Of a stretch of DNA of 64,000 bases, positions 9,615 through 17,414 are shown piece after piece (the stretch's first letter is position 1; each line of letters opens with the position of its first letter). Below the pieces are notes generated by a model that did not search any database, was not told the origin of the DNA, and saw only the letters and a list, made by a program, of their open reading frames with translations. The position numbers and the translations under genes were made by a program. This stretch comes from Exiguobacterium profundum (GTDB lineage Bacteria; Bacillota; Bacilli; Exiguobacteriales; Exiguobacteriaceae): positions 1,599,680 to 1,663,679 of the forward strand of contig NZ_MRSV01000001.1 of NCBI RefSeq assembly GCF_001909285.1, given 5' to 3'.

Positions 9615-10043
9615 ATGGATTTTCAATTATATTTTCAAGATGTAGTCGAACAAGCGCGTAACGAAGTACGTGCTGCAGGATACACAGAGCTCACGACACC
9701 GGAAGAAGTAGACGGAGCACTGAAAAAAGAAGGGAAGACACTCGTCCTCGTCAACTCGGTTTGTGGGTGTGCAGGCGGGATTGCTCGTCCAGCTGCCGCA
9801 TACGTCAACAAGATGGAAGGTGTGAAGCCTGACCATTTCGTGACCGTGTTTGCTGGTCAAGACCGTGAAGCGACAGATCGTGCACGTGAGTATTTTGAAG
9901 GATATGCACCGTCTTCACCGTCAATCGCACTTCTTGAGGATGGCAACATCGTGACGATGGTAGAGCGTAGTGAAATCGAGTCATCGACTGCTGAAGAGCT
10001 CGTCGACCAATTGCAAACATTGTTCGACATCTACTTCGCATAA
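9615..10043 (+). CDS. brxB: Bacilliredoxin BrxB (YphP/YqiW family)
   Basis: Cytoplasmic thiol protein that removes bacillithiol from S-bacillithiolated proteins. 142 aa, with the family hallmark CGC in [15 protein letters not shown] near residue 52; the first Cys is the attacking thiol. In B. subtilis yqiW also lies close to bkd and artPQR, so the context is conserved. The ATG at 9615 follows GAAAGGGG. Followed by its own terminator. Confidence 0.93.
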   Translation: MDFQLYFQDVVEQARNEVRAAGYTELTTPEEVDGALKKEGKTLVLVNSVCGCAGGIARPAAAYVNKMEGVKPDHFVTVFAGQDREATDRAREYFEGYAPSSPSIALLEDGNIVTMVERSEIESSTAEELVDQLQTLFDIYFA

Positions 10044-10053
10044 TCAAGCATCG

Positions 10054-10081
10054 GCGCAAAGGCACTGCCTTTGCGCTTTTG
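10054..10081 (+). terminator. Terminator of brxB
   Basis: Perfect 10-bp stem GCGCAAAGGC with GCCTTTGCGC, 3-base loop, then TTTT. Confidence 0.9.
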
Positions 10082-10099
10082 TGAAAAGGGGCAGGGTAT

Positions 10100-10441
10100 A
10101 TGGAACCAGTCATCAAAATCATGACGGAGGCAGAATATATGATTGCCCTGTCACGCGGTGAGATCAATGAACCGTCACTTCAATCTGAAGGGACGATTAA
10201 ATGTTGTACGCCGCAACAGATTGGAAAGGTCGTCAAAAAGTCGTATTCGGGTGAAGCGGTCGTTCTCGTATCGTTACACGTCAACCGACTTGGTCAGCTG
10301 CTACATTATGAGTTGGATGAGGATGGAGAACGTTATCCACATGTGTATAGTGCCATTCCGATGACTTCGGTCAAACAGGTGCAACCGTATGGGTCACGCG
10401 ACAATGGAACGGTCACATATTTCGCTTTCGAGCGAATGTGA
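10100..10441 (+). CDS. DUF952 family protein
   Basis: 113 aa. The pattern is that of DUF952: an N-terminal IKIMTEAEYMIAL strand-helix, then GTIKCCTPQQIGKVV where most members have GFIHxS at the His position, a central VVLVSLHVNRLG, and HVYSAIPMTSVKQV. The usual FIHLS is TIKCC here, so the conserved His is replaced by Lys, which argues against an intact active site if one exists. Biochemical role unknown. The last codons form one arm of its terminator. Confidence 0.65.
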   Translation: MEPVIKIMTEAEYMIALSRGEINEPSLQSEGTIKCCTPQQIGKVVKKSYSGEAVVLVSLHVNRLGQLLHYELDEDGERYPHVYSAIPMTSVKQVQPYGSRDNGTVTYFAFERM

Positions 10442-10456
10442 CCTTCTTTTTTTGTA
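10411..10456 (+). terminator. Terminator embedded in the 3' end of the DUF952 gene
   Basis: GGTCACA pairs with TGTGACC, and TTCGCT with AGCGAA, around a TTCG loop with a 3-base bulge; the stem includes the last codons and the stop. A T-rich tract follows. Confidence 0.75.
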
Positions 10457-10463
10457 TTTTTTT

Positions 10464-10482
10464 CATGAATATACTTTACAAG
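10464..10482 (+). promoter_or_regulatory. Candidate ArgR (ARG) box overlapping the artP -35
   Basis: CATGAATATACTTTACAAG has one good ArgR/AhrC half-site (CATGAATA) and a weak second half. B. subtilis artPQR is reported to be AhrC-controlled. A second partial match (TGATAATTATCATTCAAC) lies at 10588-10605, just before the ribosome site. Confidence 0.35.
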
Positions 10483-10503
10483 TAATAATTATGTGTATAT
10501 AGT
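10475..10503 (+). promoter_or_regulatory. SigA promoter of artPQR
   Basis: TTTACA, 17 bp, TATAGT. The transcript would start near 10510, leaving a leader of about 110 nt that contains a small hairpin (GACACA with TGTGTC, about 10509-10535). Confidence 0.75.
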
Positions 10504-10623
10504 GGTTGAAGACACAAGTCGGACAACTGATGTGTCATAGAACAGTTGAGCTACGTTCACACATATGTCATAATTTTGTTAAAGTTCTGATAATTATCAT
10601 TCAACTATGAAAGGGAGATGAAG

Positions 10624-11415
10624 ATGAAAAAAGGTTTTCTAGCATTATGTTTAGCAGGACTGGCCGCGTTCTCAGTCGCGTGTGGGGCAGACGTGAACGA
10701 AGGAGGATCGACATCGACCGATGGTGAGGATGACAAAGTCATCGTCATGGGTACAAGTGCCGATTACTTCCCATATGAGTTCGTCGATACAGCGAATGGC
10801 GACGAGATTGTCGGATTTGATATCGATATCGCCAAAAAAGTGGCAGAGAACATGGGATATGAATTGAAAATTGAAGATATGGATTTCGGAAGCTTACTTG
10901 GAGCCCTCAATGCAGGTCGAGTCGACTTCGTCATGGCGGGGATGACTCCGACAGAAGAGCGTAAAGAAAATGCCGATTTCTCAGATATTTATTTCACAGC
11001 GGTGAACTTGATCTTGTCAAAAGATGATTCGCTTCAATCACTTGAAGACTTGAAGGGGAAAAAGATCGGAGTCCAGCTCGGTTCGATTCAAGAAGGGATT
11101 GCACAAGATCAAATCACAGATGCTGAGATCGTCTCGTTGAACAAGATTCCTGAGATCATTCAAGAAATCAAGACAGGACGTATTGACGCGATGGTCATCG
11201 AAGATACGGTCGCGAAAAAATACCTCGAGCAAGATAGTGAATTGACGACATTTGAAATTGTGGACGAAGAAGAAGCAGGTTCTGCTGCTGCCTTCCGTAA
11301 AGATGATGAACTCCGCGATCAATTCAACGAAGAGTTGAAGAAGATGATCGACAGTGGAGAAATCGAAGAGTTAGCACAGAAATGGTTTGAAGAAGAGGCT
11401 GCGCCAGCCGAATAA
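10624..11415 (+). CDS. artP: Arginine-type ABC transporter substrate-binding lipoprotein
   Basis: Family-3 amino acid binding protein, lipid-anchored on the outer face of the membrane. The ATG at 10624 is preferred over 10618 because AAGGGAG abuts the first. The signal peptide MKKGFLALCLAGLAAFSVAC ends in a lipobox Cys. The mature protein has SADYFPYEF, GFDIDIAKKVAENMGY and MAGMTPTEERK, and closely resembles B. subtilis ArtP (YqiX), which sits in the same neighbourhood. Arginine specificity is inferred. A terminator after the gene should raise binding-protein levels over the permease and ATPase. Confidence 0.87.
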   Translation: MKKGFLALCLAGLAAFSVACGADVNEGGSTSTDGEDDKVIVMGTSADYFPYEFVDTANGDEIVGFDIDIAKKVAENMGYELKIEDMDFGSLLGALNAGRVDFVMAGMTPTEERKENADFSDIYFTAVNLILSKDDSLQSLEDLKGKKIGVQLGSIQEGIAQDQITDAEIVSLNKIPEIIQEIKTGRIDAMVIEDTVAKKYLEQDSELTTFEIVDEEEAGSAAAFRKDDELRDQFNEELKKMIDSGEIEELAQKWFEEEAAPAE

Positions 11416-11427
11416 TGAATCGTACGA

Positions 11428-11462
11428 GGCTGACTGAAGATGAATCGGTCAGCCCTTTTTTA
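11428..11462 (+). terminator. Intra-operon terminator between artP and artQ
   Basis: GGCTGAC pairs with GTCAGCC across a 13-base loop, followed by a run of seven T. It probably allows partial readthrough to artQR, since no separate promoter is visible before artQ. Confidence 0.8.
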
Positions 11463-11475
11463 GGAGGAACTCACT

Positions 11476-12135
11476 ATGGATTTTAGCCGGATTTATGATT
11501 CGATCCCTTATATACTTGAGGGGATTCCAGTCATGTTCCAAGTGGTGATCGTCTCGGCATTGATTGGGATCTCACTTGGGATTGTTGTCGCTACATTAAA
11601 AATTGTCCCGAATCGTCTGATTAACTTTATCGGACATGCTTATACGGCGGTGTTCCGTGGGACACCACTCATTTTGCAACTCGCCATCATCCACTTCGGA
11701 TTGCCGCAACTGACGGGATATATCACGACACCGTACCAGTCAGCGGTCATCGCCTTCTCGCTCAACTCGGGGGCGTATATTTCAGAGATTATTCGAGCGG
11801 GTATCCAAGCAGTAGATAAAGGACAGTGGGAGGCTTCGGATGCTCTTGGTGTCCCGTATGTCAAACAGTTACGTTCCATCATCTTGCCACAGGCGTTCAA
11901 GAACATCTTGCCTGCTCTTGTGAACGAGATGATCACATTAACGAAAGAGTCTGCCCTCGTCTCGACGGTCGGGGTGCTCGATATCATGCGTCGTGCGCAA
12001 ATCGTCGGTGGGCAGAAGGCAATCTACTTCGAACCGCTTCTATTCGCCGGTGTGATATACTTTACGATAGTGATGATCTTGACGTATCTTGGACAACGTC
12101 AAAAAAAACGGTTAAGAAAGAGTGATGGAAGATGA
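11476..12135 (+). CDS. artQ: Arginine-type ABC transporter permease
   Basis: Integral membrane permease of the HisM/GlnP family. 219 aa with about five helices and the EAA loop ([23 protein letters not shown]) that contacts the ATPase. [13 protein letters not shown] near residue 60 is conserved in polar amino acid permeases. The ATG at 11476 follows AGGAGG by 9 bp. Its TGA overlaps the artR start. Confidence 0.9.
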   Translation: MDFSRIYDSIPYILEGIPVMFQVVIVSALIGISLGIVVATLKIVPNRLINFIGHAYTAVFRGTPLILQLAIIHFGLPQLTGYITTPYQSAVIAFSLNSGAYISEIIRAGIQAVDKGQWEASDALGVPYVKQLRSIILPQAFKNILPALVNEMITLTKESALVSTVGVLDIMRRAQIVGGQKAIYFEPLLFAGVIYFTIVMILTYLGQRQKKRLRKSDGR

Positions 12136-12854
12136 TCGAAGTAAAAGACCTACACAAACAATTTGGTGACTTAGAAGTGTTAAAAGGAATCACGACGACG
12201 ATCGAGCGTGGTGAAGTGGTTGCTGTCATCGGACCGTCCGGGTCTGGTAAATCGACATTTCTACGCTGCTTGAACATGCTTGAGATTCCAACGAGCGGGA
12301 CGGTCAGTGTCGACGGATTCGAGCTCAAAAAAAAAGGGGCGAACGTCGCGAAGGCGCGTCAAAACATCGGGATGGTATTCCAACAGTTCAACTTGTTCCC
12401 TCATATGAGCGTATTGGACAATTTGACGTATGCACCAATCAACGTCTTAAAAGTTAGCAAGGCGGAAGCGCTGGAACGTGCGAAGAAATTACTCGAACGT
12501 GTCGGCCTTTCTGAAAAAATCGATGCCTATCCGAGCCAACTCTCGGGTGGACAAAAACAGCGTGTCGCCATCGCACGTGCCTTGGCGATGGAACCGAACG
12601 TCATGTTGTTTGATGAACCGACATCGGCACTTGACCCTGAGATGGTCAATGAAGTACTCGACGTTATGAAAGGGTTGGCTGAGACTGGGATGACGATGGT
12701 CGTCGTCACACACGAAATGGGCTTCGCCCGTGAAGTGGCAGACCGCGTCCTCTTCCTGGATGAAGGGATTCTCATGGAAGAAGGAAAACCGGCTGACCTG
12801 TTGTTGAATCCGCAAACAGACCGGGCGAAACGTTTCTTGGAGAAAGTGTTGTAA
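12132..12854 (+). CDS. artR: Arginine-type ABC transporter ATPase
   Basis: Cytoplasmic ATPase of the polar amino acid class. 240 aa with Walker [11 protein letters not shown]-loop [11 protein letters not shown], signature [15 protein letters not shown], Walker [15 protein letters not shown] and switch His in VTHEMGFA, all intact. The ATGA overlap (12132-12135) couples it to artQ. No clear terminator separates it from the UPF0173 gene 30 bp on. Confidence 0.92.
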   Translation: MIEVKDLHKQFGDLEVLKGITTTIERGEVVAVIGPSGSGKSTFLRCLNMLEIPTSGTVSVDGFELKKKGANVAKARQNIGMVFQQFNLFPHMSVLDNLTYAPINVLKVSKAEALERAKKLLERVGLSEKIDAYPSQLSGGQKQRVAIARALAMEPNVMLFDEPTSALDPEMVNEVLDVMKGLAETGMTMVVVTHEMGFAREVADRVLFLDEGILMEEGKPADLLLNPQTDRAKRFLEKVL

Positions 12855-12884
12855 TCTGAACTTACGAAGGAAGGATGAATACAC

Positions 12885-13559
12885 GTGAAAATCACCTATT
12901 ATGGACATGCGACTGTAGGATTTGAGATTGATGGCGTAAACGTGTTGATCGATCCATTTTTGACGAGTAACCCTCATACGGAAATAGACCCTTCTACACT
13001 ACGTCCGGACTATTTGTTGCTCACACATGCTCATTTCGATCATATCGAGGATGTCGAATTGATTGCGAAATCGTCGGGTGCGACGATTGTGGCGACACAT
13101 GAACTCGCAACGTATTACGAGAAAAAAGGCTTCTCTGTTCACGGGATGAACATCGGGGGAGGTCATGCTTTTCCGTTCGGACGCGTCACGATGACGCAAG
13201 CGTTCCATAGTTCGAGCTTTGACATGGGGGATACACCGGTCTATATGGGGATGCCTGCCGGATTCATCATCGAGACGAACGAACTGACGCTCTACCACGC
13301 TGGAGACACGAGTCTATTCTCCGATATGAAGATGTACGGTGAACGGTTTGAAATCGATGTCGCGTTCCTTCCAATCGGAGACAACTTCACGATGGGGCCA
13401 ACAGACGCTTTAGATGCGGCGCAGTGGCTTCAAGCGAAACGTGTCGTTCCGATCCACTTTGATACGTTCCCGCCGATTAAACAAGATGCTCAGGCGTTTT
13501 GTGACCAATTGCACCGTCGAGGTCTCTTGATTGAACCGAATACGACGATTGAGATTTAA
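12885..13559 (+). CDS. UPF0173 metal-dependent hydrolase (metallo-beta-lactamase fold)
   Basis: 224 aa, the family's normal size. Metal-binding motif THAHFDHIEDV (about 45-55), AFHSSS, GDTSLFSDM and a final HFDTFPPI give the usual His/Asp ligand set. Substrate unknown; the family is often called YtkL. The GTG start at 12885 follows GAAGGAAGG. The HD-domain gene starts two bases after its stop, so they are cotranscribed. Confidence 0.85.
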   Translation: MKITYYGHATVGFEIDGVNVLIDPFLTSNPHTEIDPSTLRPDYLLLTHAHFDHIEDVELIAKSSGATIVATHELATYYEKKGFSVHGMNIGGGHAFPFGRVTMTQAFHSSSFDMGDTPVYMGMPAGFIIETNELTLYHAGDTSLFSDMKMYGERFEIDVAFLPIGDNFTMGPTDALDAAQWLQAKRVVPIHFDTFPPIKQDAQAFCDQLHRRGLLIEPNTTIEI

Positions 13560-13561
13560 GC

Positions 13562-14137
13562 ATGGACGTGATTCAAGCGACGCGAGAGTTCATCGGAACG
13601 ATTCATGCAGATGACGCGTCGGGTCATGACGTCGCCCACATTACGCGTGTCGTCCGACTAGTGGAACGTTTAATGGAGGATGAACCGGTCAATCGGACGG
13701 TTCTCCTCCTCTCGGCATATTTACACGACGTGGAAGATCATAAGCTCGGTCGTCCGAACGGTCTCGTCAAACAGCATCTGTCCTCAATTGACATCACTGA
13801 AGAGCAAGTGGAATTGGTGATGGCGGTGATTGATGAGGTCTCCTTCTCAAAAGGCAAGACCCCGACGACCCGGGAAAGCGAAATCTTGCAAGACGCCGAC
13901 CGTCTTGATGCGATGGGGGCCATCGGGATTGCGCGAACGTTCCAGTTCGCGGGTTCTCGCAAAACTCCGCTCGATTTGTCGGAAGAGAGTGCCATTCAAC
14001 ATTTTCATGACAAGCTGTTGAAGCTGGCGTCGATGATGCATACCGCAAAAGCAAAACAACTAGCGATGTCACGTCATGCTTTCATGCAGCAGTTCCTAGA
14101 ACAGTTTCATGAAGAATGGGATGGGGTGGACATATAA
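13562..14137 (+). CDS. HD-domain phosphohydrolase, YpgQ-like
   Basis: 191 aa. Metal-binding residues appear as GHDVAHITRV (about 21-30), AYLHDVED (HD pair, about 52-59) and LQDADRLDAMGAIGIAR, a layout matching YpgQ/YedJ-type proteins, some of which act on nucleoside triphosphates. Exact substrate unknown. It follows the UPF0173 gene by two bases and ends at a bidirectional terminator. Confidence 0.8.
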   Translation: MDVIQATREFIGTIHADDASGHDVAHITRVVRLVERLMEDEPVNRTVLLLSAYLHDVEDHKLGRPNGLVKQHLSSIDITEEQVELVMAVIDEVSFSKGKTPTTRESEILQDADRLDAMGAIGIARTFQFAGSRKTPLDLSEESAIQHFHDKLLKLASMMHTAKAKQLAMSRHAFMQQFLEQFHEEWDGVDI

Positions 14138-14170
14138 AAGGACGACCGAGTATATTCGGTCGTCCTTTTG
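14136..14170. terminator. Bidirectional terminator, HD gene and fadH
   Basis: Stem AAAAGGACGACCGA with TCGGTCGTCCTTTT around a short AT loop; A and T arms serve both converging genes. Confidence 0.92.
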
Positions 14171-14171
14171 A

Positions 14172-14936
14172 TTAGAATGGATGCTTGTTCAACCAATGAC
14201 CACCGTCAAGAGAGATGCAATCCCCGTTTAAATAGCGCATCTCGTCTGATGCCATCCAGTAAGCGAGGTCCGCGATCTCTTCCGGTGTCCCAAAACGTCC
14301 AAGTGGGACGTTACGGCGAATACGCTCTACTTCTTTTACGTGGGAGACGAGCTTTTCAGCGCCGCCTGTCCGTTCAATCGGTCCAGGACTGATGGCATTG
14401 ACCCGCGCGCCGAATTGATAGCCCCATTCAACCGCGAGTGTTCGCGTCAAGTTCAAGACCCCTGCTTTCGCTGCCGCACTCGGTGCGACACCAGGTCCTG
14501 CCTGCCACGCATAGGAAGCGACCATGTTGATGATGGAGCCGCCACGGATTTCATCTGCTTCCCAATGTTTCCCGAGAACATGGGTGCAGTTGAATGTCCC
14601 GTTCAAGACGATGTCGATGACACTTGCCCAACCATTAGGAGATAAATCAAGAGTCGGACACACAAAATTTCCGGCAGCATTGTTGACGAGTGCGTGTACA
14701 GGTCCATAAGCGGATACGATGTCAGCCAGTGCTTTCGCGCATCCTTCATAGTCACGAACGTCATGTTGCACACTCATCGCCTGACCTGCATCGATTGAAT
14801 TCAAATCGTTCATCGCTTCTAGTAGTCGTTCCTCGTTTCGACCGCTGATAGCGACGTTCCATCCTTCCTGTTTAAATTTTAATGCCATCGCTTTCCCCAT
14901 GCCGGACGATCCCCCGGTAATCCAAATCGTTTTCAT
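14172..14936 (-). CDS. fadH: 2,4-dienoyl-CoA reductase, FadH (SDR type)
   Basis: NADPH-dependent reductase for unsaturated acyl-CoA intermediates in beta-oxidation. 254 aa. Cofactor motif TGGSSGMGKA at the N-terminus, NNAAGNF, and the catalytic region with S and K in MVASYAWQAGPG...SAAAKAG; here the usual Tyr is not at YxxxK, as is typical of DECR-type SDRs. The C-terminus SLDGGHWLNKHPF matches B. subtilis FadH (YkuF). A palindrome overlapping its promoter suggests control by a TetR-type fatty acid regulator. Confidence 0.85.
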   Translation of the reverse strand: MKTIWITGGSSGMGKAMALKFKQEGWNVAISGRNEERLLEAMNDLNSIDAGQAMSVQHDVRDYEGCAKALADIVSAYGPVHALVNNAAGNFVCPTLDLSPNGWASVIDIVLNGTFNCTHVLGKHWEADEIRGGSIINMVASYAWQAGPGVAPSAAAKAGVLNLTRTLAVEWGYQFGARVNAISPGPIERTGGAEKLVSHVKEVERIRRNVPLGRFGTPEEIADLAYWMASDEMRYLNGDCISLDGGHWLNKHPF

Positions 14937-14954
14937 CTTAATTCCCCCTCAAAA

Positions 14955-14970
14955 ATGAATGGTCGTTCAT
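14955..14970. promoter_or_regulatory. Palindromic operator at the fadH promoter, FadR-like
   Basis: ATGAATGGTCGTTCAT is an inverted repeat with 7-base arms and one mismatch, touching the -10. Half-sites TGAAT/TTCA resemble FadR (TetR family) boxes, but this site is shorter than the B. subtilis consensus as I recall it. Confidence 0.5.
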
Positions 14971-14998
14971 TTATACTATTCGTCTTGTGATGTGAAAA
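14970..14998 (-). promoter_or_regulatory. SigA promoter of fadH
   Basis: Minus strand TTTTCA, 17 bp, TATAAA. The -10 abuts the palindrome at 14955-14970, so a bound repressor would block initiation. Confidence 0.7.
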
Positions 14999-15062
14999 TC
15001 CTTCAATAAGATGTTGATTCATATTGAATCATTCCTTTGTCCTGAAACGTATACAGACGTCA

Positions 15063-15096
15063 AGCAGCCCGACTCGTATGAGCCGGGCTGCTTTTC
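15063..15096. terminator. Hairpin after the glucosaminidase gene
   Basis: AGCAGCCCG and CGGGCTGCT pair, extended by CTC/GAG past an A-C mismatch. The T tract is better on the plus strand than on the minus strand, so termination of the leftward gene may be moderate. Confidence 0.6.
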
Positions 15097-16165
15097 ATTG
15101 AATTTTTTTCAAGTACTTCAAACCGAGTTCACGGTCAATCGTGTACATTGTACCAGCAACTTTCTCGCCCCAGTATGGATCGGATGCATAGAAGATATTG
15201 ATGCCTTCCTGCTTGTTCCCGGGATAATCGCCACGAGCGTACGGCCCTGTGACATATTTAGTCGCAAACAATTCAGCAGCAGCTTGTACGCTGGCGTCAA
15301 TTGTTTTAAAGGATGTCGCATTCCCGCTCGGGTCGTCATCTGTCGCGCGGAACCCAAATAGGTTCCGCTTGTCTCGAGCGATATCGGACGTTCCAAATCG
15401 GGACTCATGCCCGGCAACCGCCAGCAGGAATAAGGCATTGATGTTATACGTATCTTCTGCCCGTTTAAAGGACTTGCCTTCCCCAGCGAGTGGTGAATCG
15501 ATGGATTTTAAATATTGATCAAACTCGTCAGCCGAATATGGGGACGACGTGCGAATCGATGCAAATTGATAAGGAGAATCGAAGACGTCTTGGACACGTT
15601 CTGTGTAAAAACGGTCATCCGAGTTTTTTTCTGTCGGATCTACAAGGAACGTACCGGCGAGATTGGCGTTCGCTTCCACCGTATGGTAGACGTCACCTTC
15701 TCGAATCTCGTAAAATCCACGTCTCTTCACAACTGCTTCAGGAAATAACGCCATTTGATCCGGTTTGACATACACATCCGCCCCGGAGATACGTACTTTA
15801 AGATGATCGTCTCCGCGTTCAATTAGTTGAAGTCTCGTGCCACCAGCGACATAGGATTGTCGTGTTTTAAATGATGCATCTTTATATAAGTTTGTGATAG
15901 CATCACTCGGAGTGACGACGACTCCGGTACCTGTAAAATCGAGTACTTCTCCAGAGGGGGAGAACAATGTCCGGTTCTTACCGGCTGTCATGTATCGTTT
16001 TGCTTCTGCGAGAGATTCGAACGACCTCGTGACACGGTCGCCATTCGTCACCGTTTCGACGGTATAGGTGTCTTCACGGGAAGATTGAATCCATAAAAAG
16101 GCTGCGATGGCGAGACTAAGTGTCGCAATCATCGGCCAAACCTTAAGTCTTTTCTTTCGTTTCAA
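15095..16165 (-). CDS. Exported glucosaminidase-type autolysin
   Basis: 356 aa. A basic start followed by a hydrophobic segment (about 10-26, ending in WIQSS) is a signal anchor. The middle region holds SH3-like or cell-wall-binding sequence of unclear family. The C-terminal 150 residues look like an endo-beta-N-acetylglucosaminidase domain (GH73 class), with INALFLLAVAGHESRFGTS carrying the catalytic Glu, then NLFGFRATDD and YASDPYWGEKVA. It should cut the glycan strands of peptidoglycan outside the membrane. Confidence 0.8.
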   Translation of the reverse strand: MKRKKRLKVWPMIATLSLAIAAFLWIQSSREDTYTVETVTNGDRVTRSFESLAEAKRYMTAGKNRTLFSPSGEVLDFTGTGVVVTPSDAITNLYKDASFKTRQSYVAGGTRLQLIERGDDHLKVRISGADVYVKPDQMALFPEAVVKRRGFYEIREGDVYHTVEANANLAGTFLVDPTEKNSDDRFYTERVQDVFDSPYQFASIRTSSPYSADEFDQYLKSIDSPLAGEGKSFKRAEDTYNINALFLLAVAGHESRFGTSDIARDKRNLFGFRATDDDPSGNATSFKTIDASVQAAAELFATKYVTGPYARGDYPGNKQEGINIFYASDPYWGEKVAGTMYTIDRELGLKYLKKIQ

Positions 16166-16242
16166 TCAAATCACTTCCAAACTTTTGAATTGCCAAACGA
16201 GTTGATTTAGTCAACAATTTGATGGAGAAGGGGGAAATTAGT

Positions 16243-17232
16243 ATGAAAATTGGAACGCGGACGTTAAAGACCGCGGTCGCAGCAGGTATCGCGATGCTCA
16301 TTTCCGAAACAATTCATCTCGATTATTTTGTATTTGCAGCCATTATCGCCATTTTAAGTATTCAAGAGACGCGTAAAAAATCGATTCGCGCCTCCTATGA
16401 ACGAGTCATGGCAAGTCTTCTCGCCATCGGAATGGGTGCGGCGATGTTCACGCTACTCGGCTATTCACCGGTGACGCTCACACTTTATTTTGTCATTTTC
16501 ATTCCACTCGTACAACAATTGAAACTGCAAGACGGGCTCATTACGAGTGTCGTCATCTTGACCCATCTTTACACCGAGGCACAGTTTACACTGGAGTTAT
16601 TTATCAATGAGCTATTGCTCATTGCAATCGGTGTCGGTGTCGGGCTCGTCGTCAACATGTACATGCCGACGCTCGACCGTGAGATTGAACGGATTAAAGA
16701 GAATATCGACCGCTCGCTCGCAGTACTGTTTTATGACGTGGCGGCATGTGTCGAGACGGGAGTCTATAACAACCACTCGATGATGCTCATCAAGACACGG
16801 GACTATCTGAAAGAGGGGAAAGATTTAGCCCTTCGCCGTATGGGAAACTCAATCGGAAAGCGGAATGAAGACATGGACTATCTATACTTCCGGATGCGTG
16901 AACGGCAGTATGATATTCTCAAACGAGTCGCGGATAACGCCAGAGAAATCACGATGGTCGTCAATGAAGCGAAACCGGTCGCGACGTTCTTACGTCGAGT
17001 CGGGGACCATGTGAACGAGCAGGCCGATGCCTCCGTCTTTCTACAGGAGCTTGAAGAGATGATTGAGCATTATCAAAAAAACGTACCTCTCCCCACGACG
17101 CGTGAGGAATTCGAGGTACGCTCATCCTTATTGAATATTTTATCTGATGTAAAAAGTTACTTGATCTTGAAAGAGCGATACATCTTGCTCTTAAAAGAAC
17201 ATGGTCATGCTCGAGAGAAACGTGCTGATTAA
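16243..17232 (+). CDS. Aromatic acid exporter family membrane protein (YqjA/DUF939)
   Basis: 329 aa. Four to six N-terminal helices (about 10-140) followed by a long cytoplasmic helical domain (ArAE_1 and its C-terminal domain), matching B. subtilis YqjA, which lies in the same region. Substrate unknown. The ATG at 16243 is chosen because GAAGGGGG is 8 bp upstream; the frame opens at 16219. Its last 42 bp are overlapped by an antisense miniprotein gene. Confidence 0.82.
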   Translation: MKIGTRTLKTAVAAGIAMLISETIHLDYFVFAAIIAILSIQETRKKSIRASYERVMASLLAIGMGAAMFTLLGYSPVTLTLYFVIFIPLVQQLKLQDGLITSVVILTHLYTEAQFTLELFINELLLIAIGVGVGLVVNMYMPTLDREIERIKENIDRSLAVLFYDVAACVETGVYNNHSMMLIKTRDYLKEGKDLALRRMGNSIGKRNEDMDYLYFRMRERQYDILKRVADNAREITMVVNEAKPVATFLRRVGDHVNEQADASVFLQELEEMIEHYQKNVPLPTTREEFEVRSSLLNILSDVKSYLILKERYILLLKEHGHAREKRAD

Positions 17233-17301
17233 AAAGATTGAGACGATGACGACGACGCCGATTTGAATGATGCGTTGTCGTCTTTTCTGTTTTTTCTTCA
17301 T
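17191..17301 (-). CDS. prli42: Prli42-like stressosome-associated miniprotein, 36 aa
   Basis: Reads MKKKQKRRQRIIQIGVVVIV and then a hydrophobic stretch ending STFLSSMTMFF: a basic N-terminus, one membrane helix and nothing else. This is the architecture of Prli42, the membrane miniprotein that anchors the stressosome in Listeria and is conserved in Bacillota. GGAGG lies 6 bases before the ATG, and a strong promoter (TTGCAC, 17 bp, TACAAT) lies at 17331-17359. Its 3' end runs antisense into the ArAE exporter gene. Family assignment is by appearance only. Confidence 0.7.
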   Translation of the reverse strand: MKKKQKRRQRIIQIGVVVIVSIFLISTFLSSMTMFF

Positions 17302-17330
17302 TTTTTGCCTCCATATACGTGTTTGCCATC

Positions 17331-17359
17331 ATTGTACAGAATGGAAAAGATTCGTGCAA
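17331..17359 (-). promoter_or_regulatory. SigA promoter of the Prli42-like gene
   Basis: Minus strand TTGCAC, 17 bp, TACAAT, about 30 bp before the miniprotein start codon. It is back to back with the peptidase promoter. Confidence 0.75.
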
Positions 17360-17371
17360 TCCAGGGGAGTT

Positions 17372-17380
17372 TGATATAAT
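17372..17380 (+). promoter_or_regulatory. Extended -10 promoter of the peptidase T-like gene
   Basis: TGATATAAT is a perfect extended -10; the -35 is poor. Transcription would start near 17387, which rules out the open-frame starts at 17319 and 17379 and supports the ATG at 17415. Confidence 0.65.
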
Positions 17381-17414
17381 GGTCAAGAAATGTTTGGATG
17401 GAGGGATGTTGTTT

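Noticed and set aside
10588-10599. Fur box upstream of artP
   Set aside because: TGATAATTATCA is palindromic but lacks the 7-1-7 layout, and an amino acid transporter fits ArgR better; kept only as an alternative.
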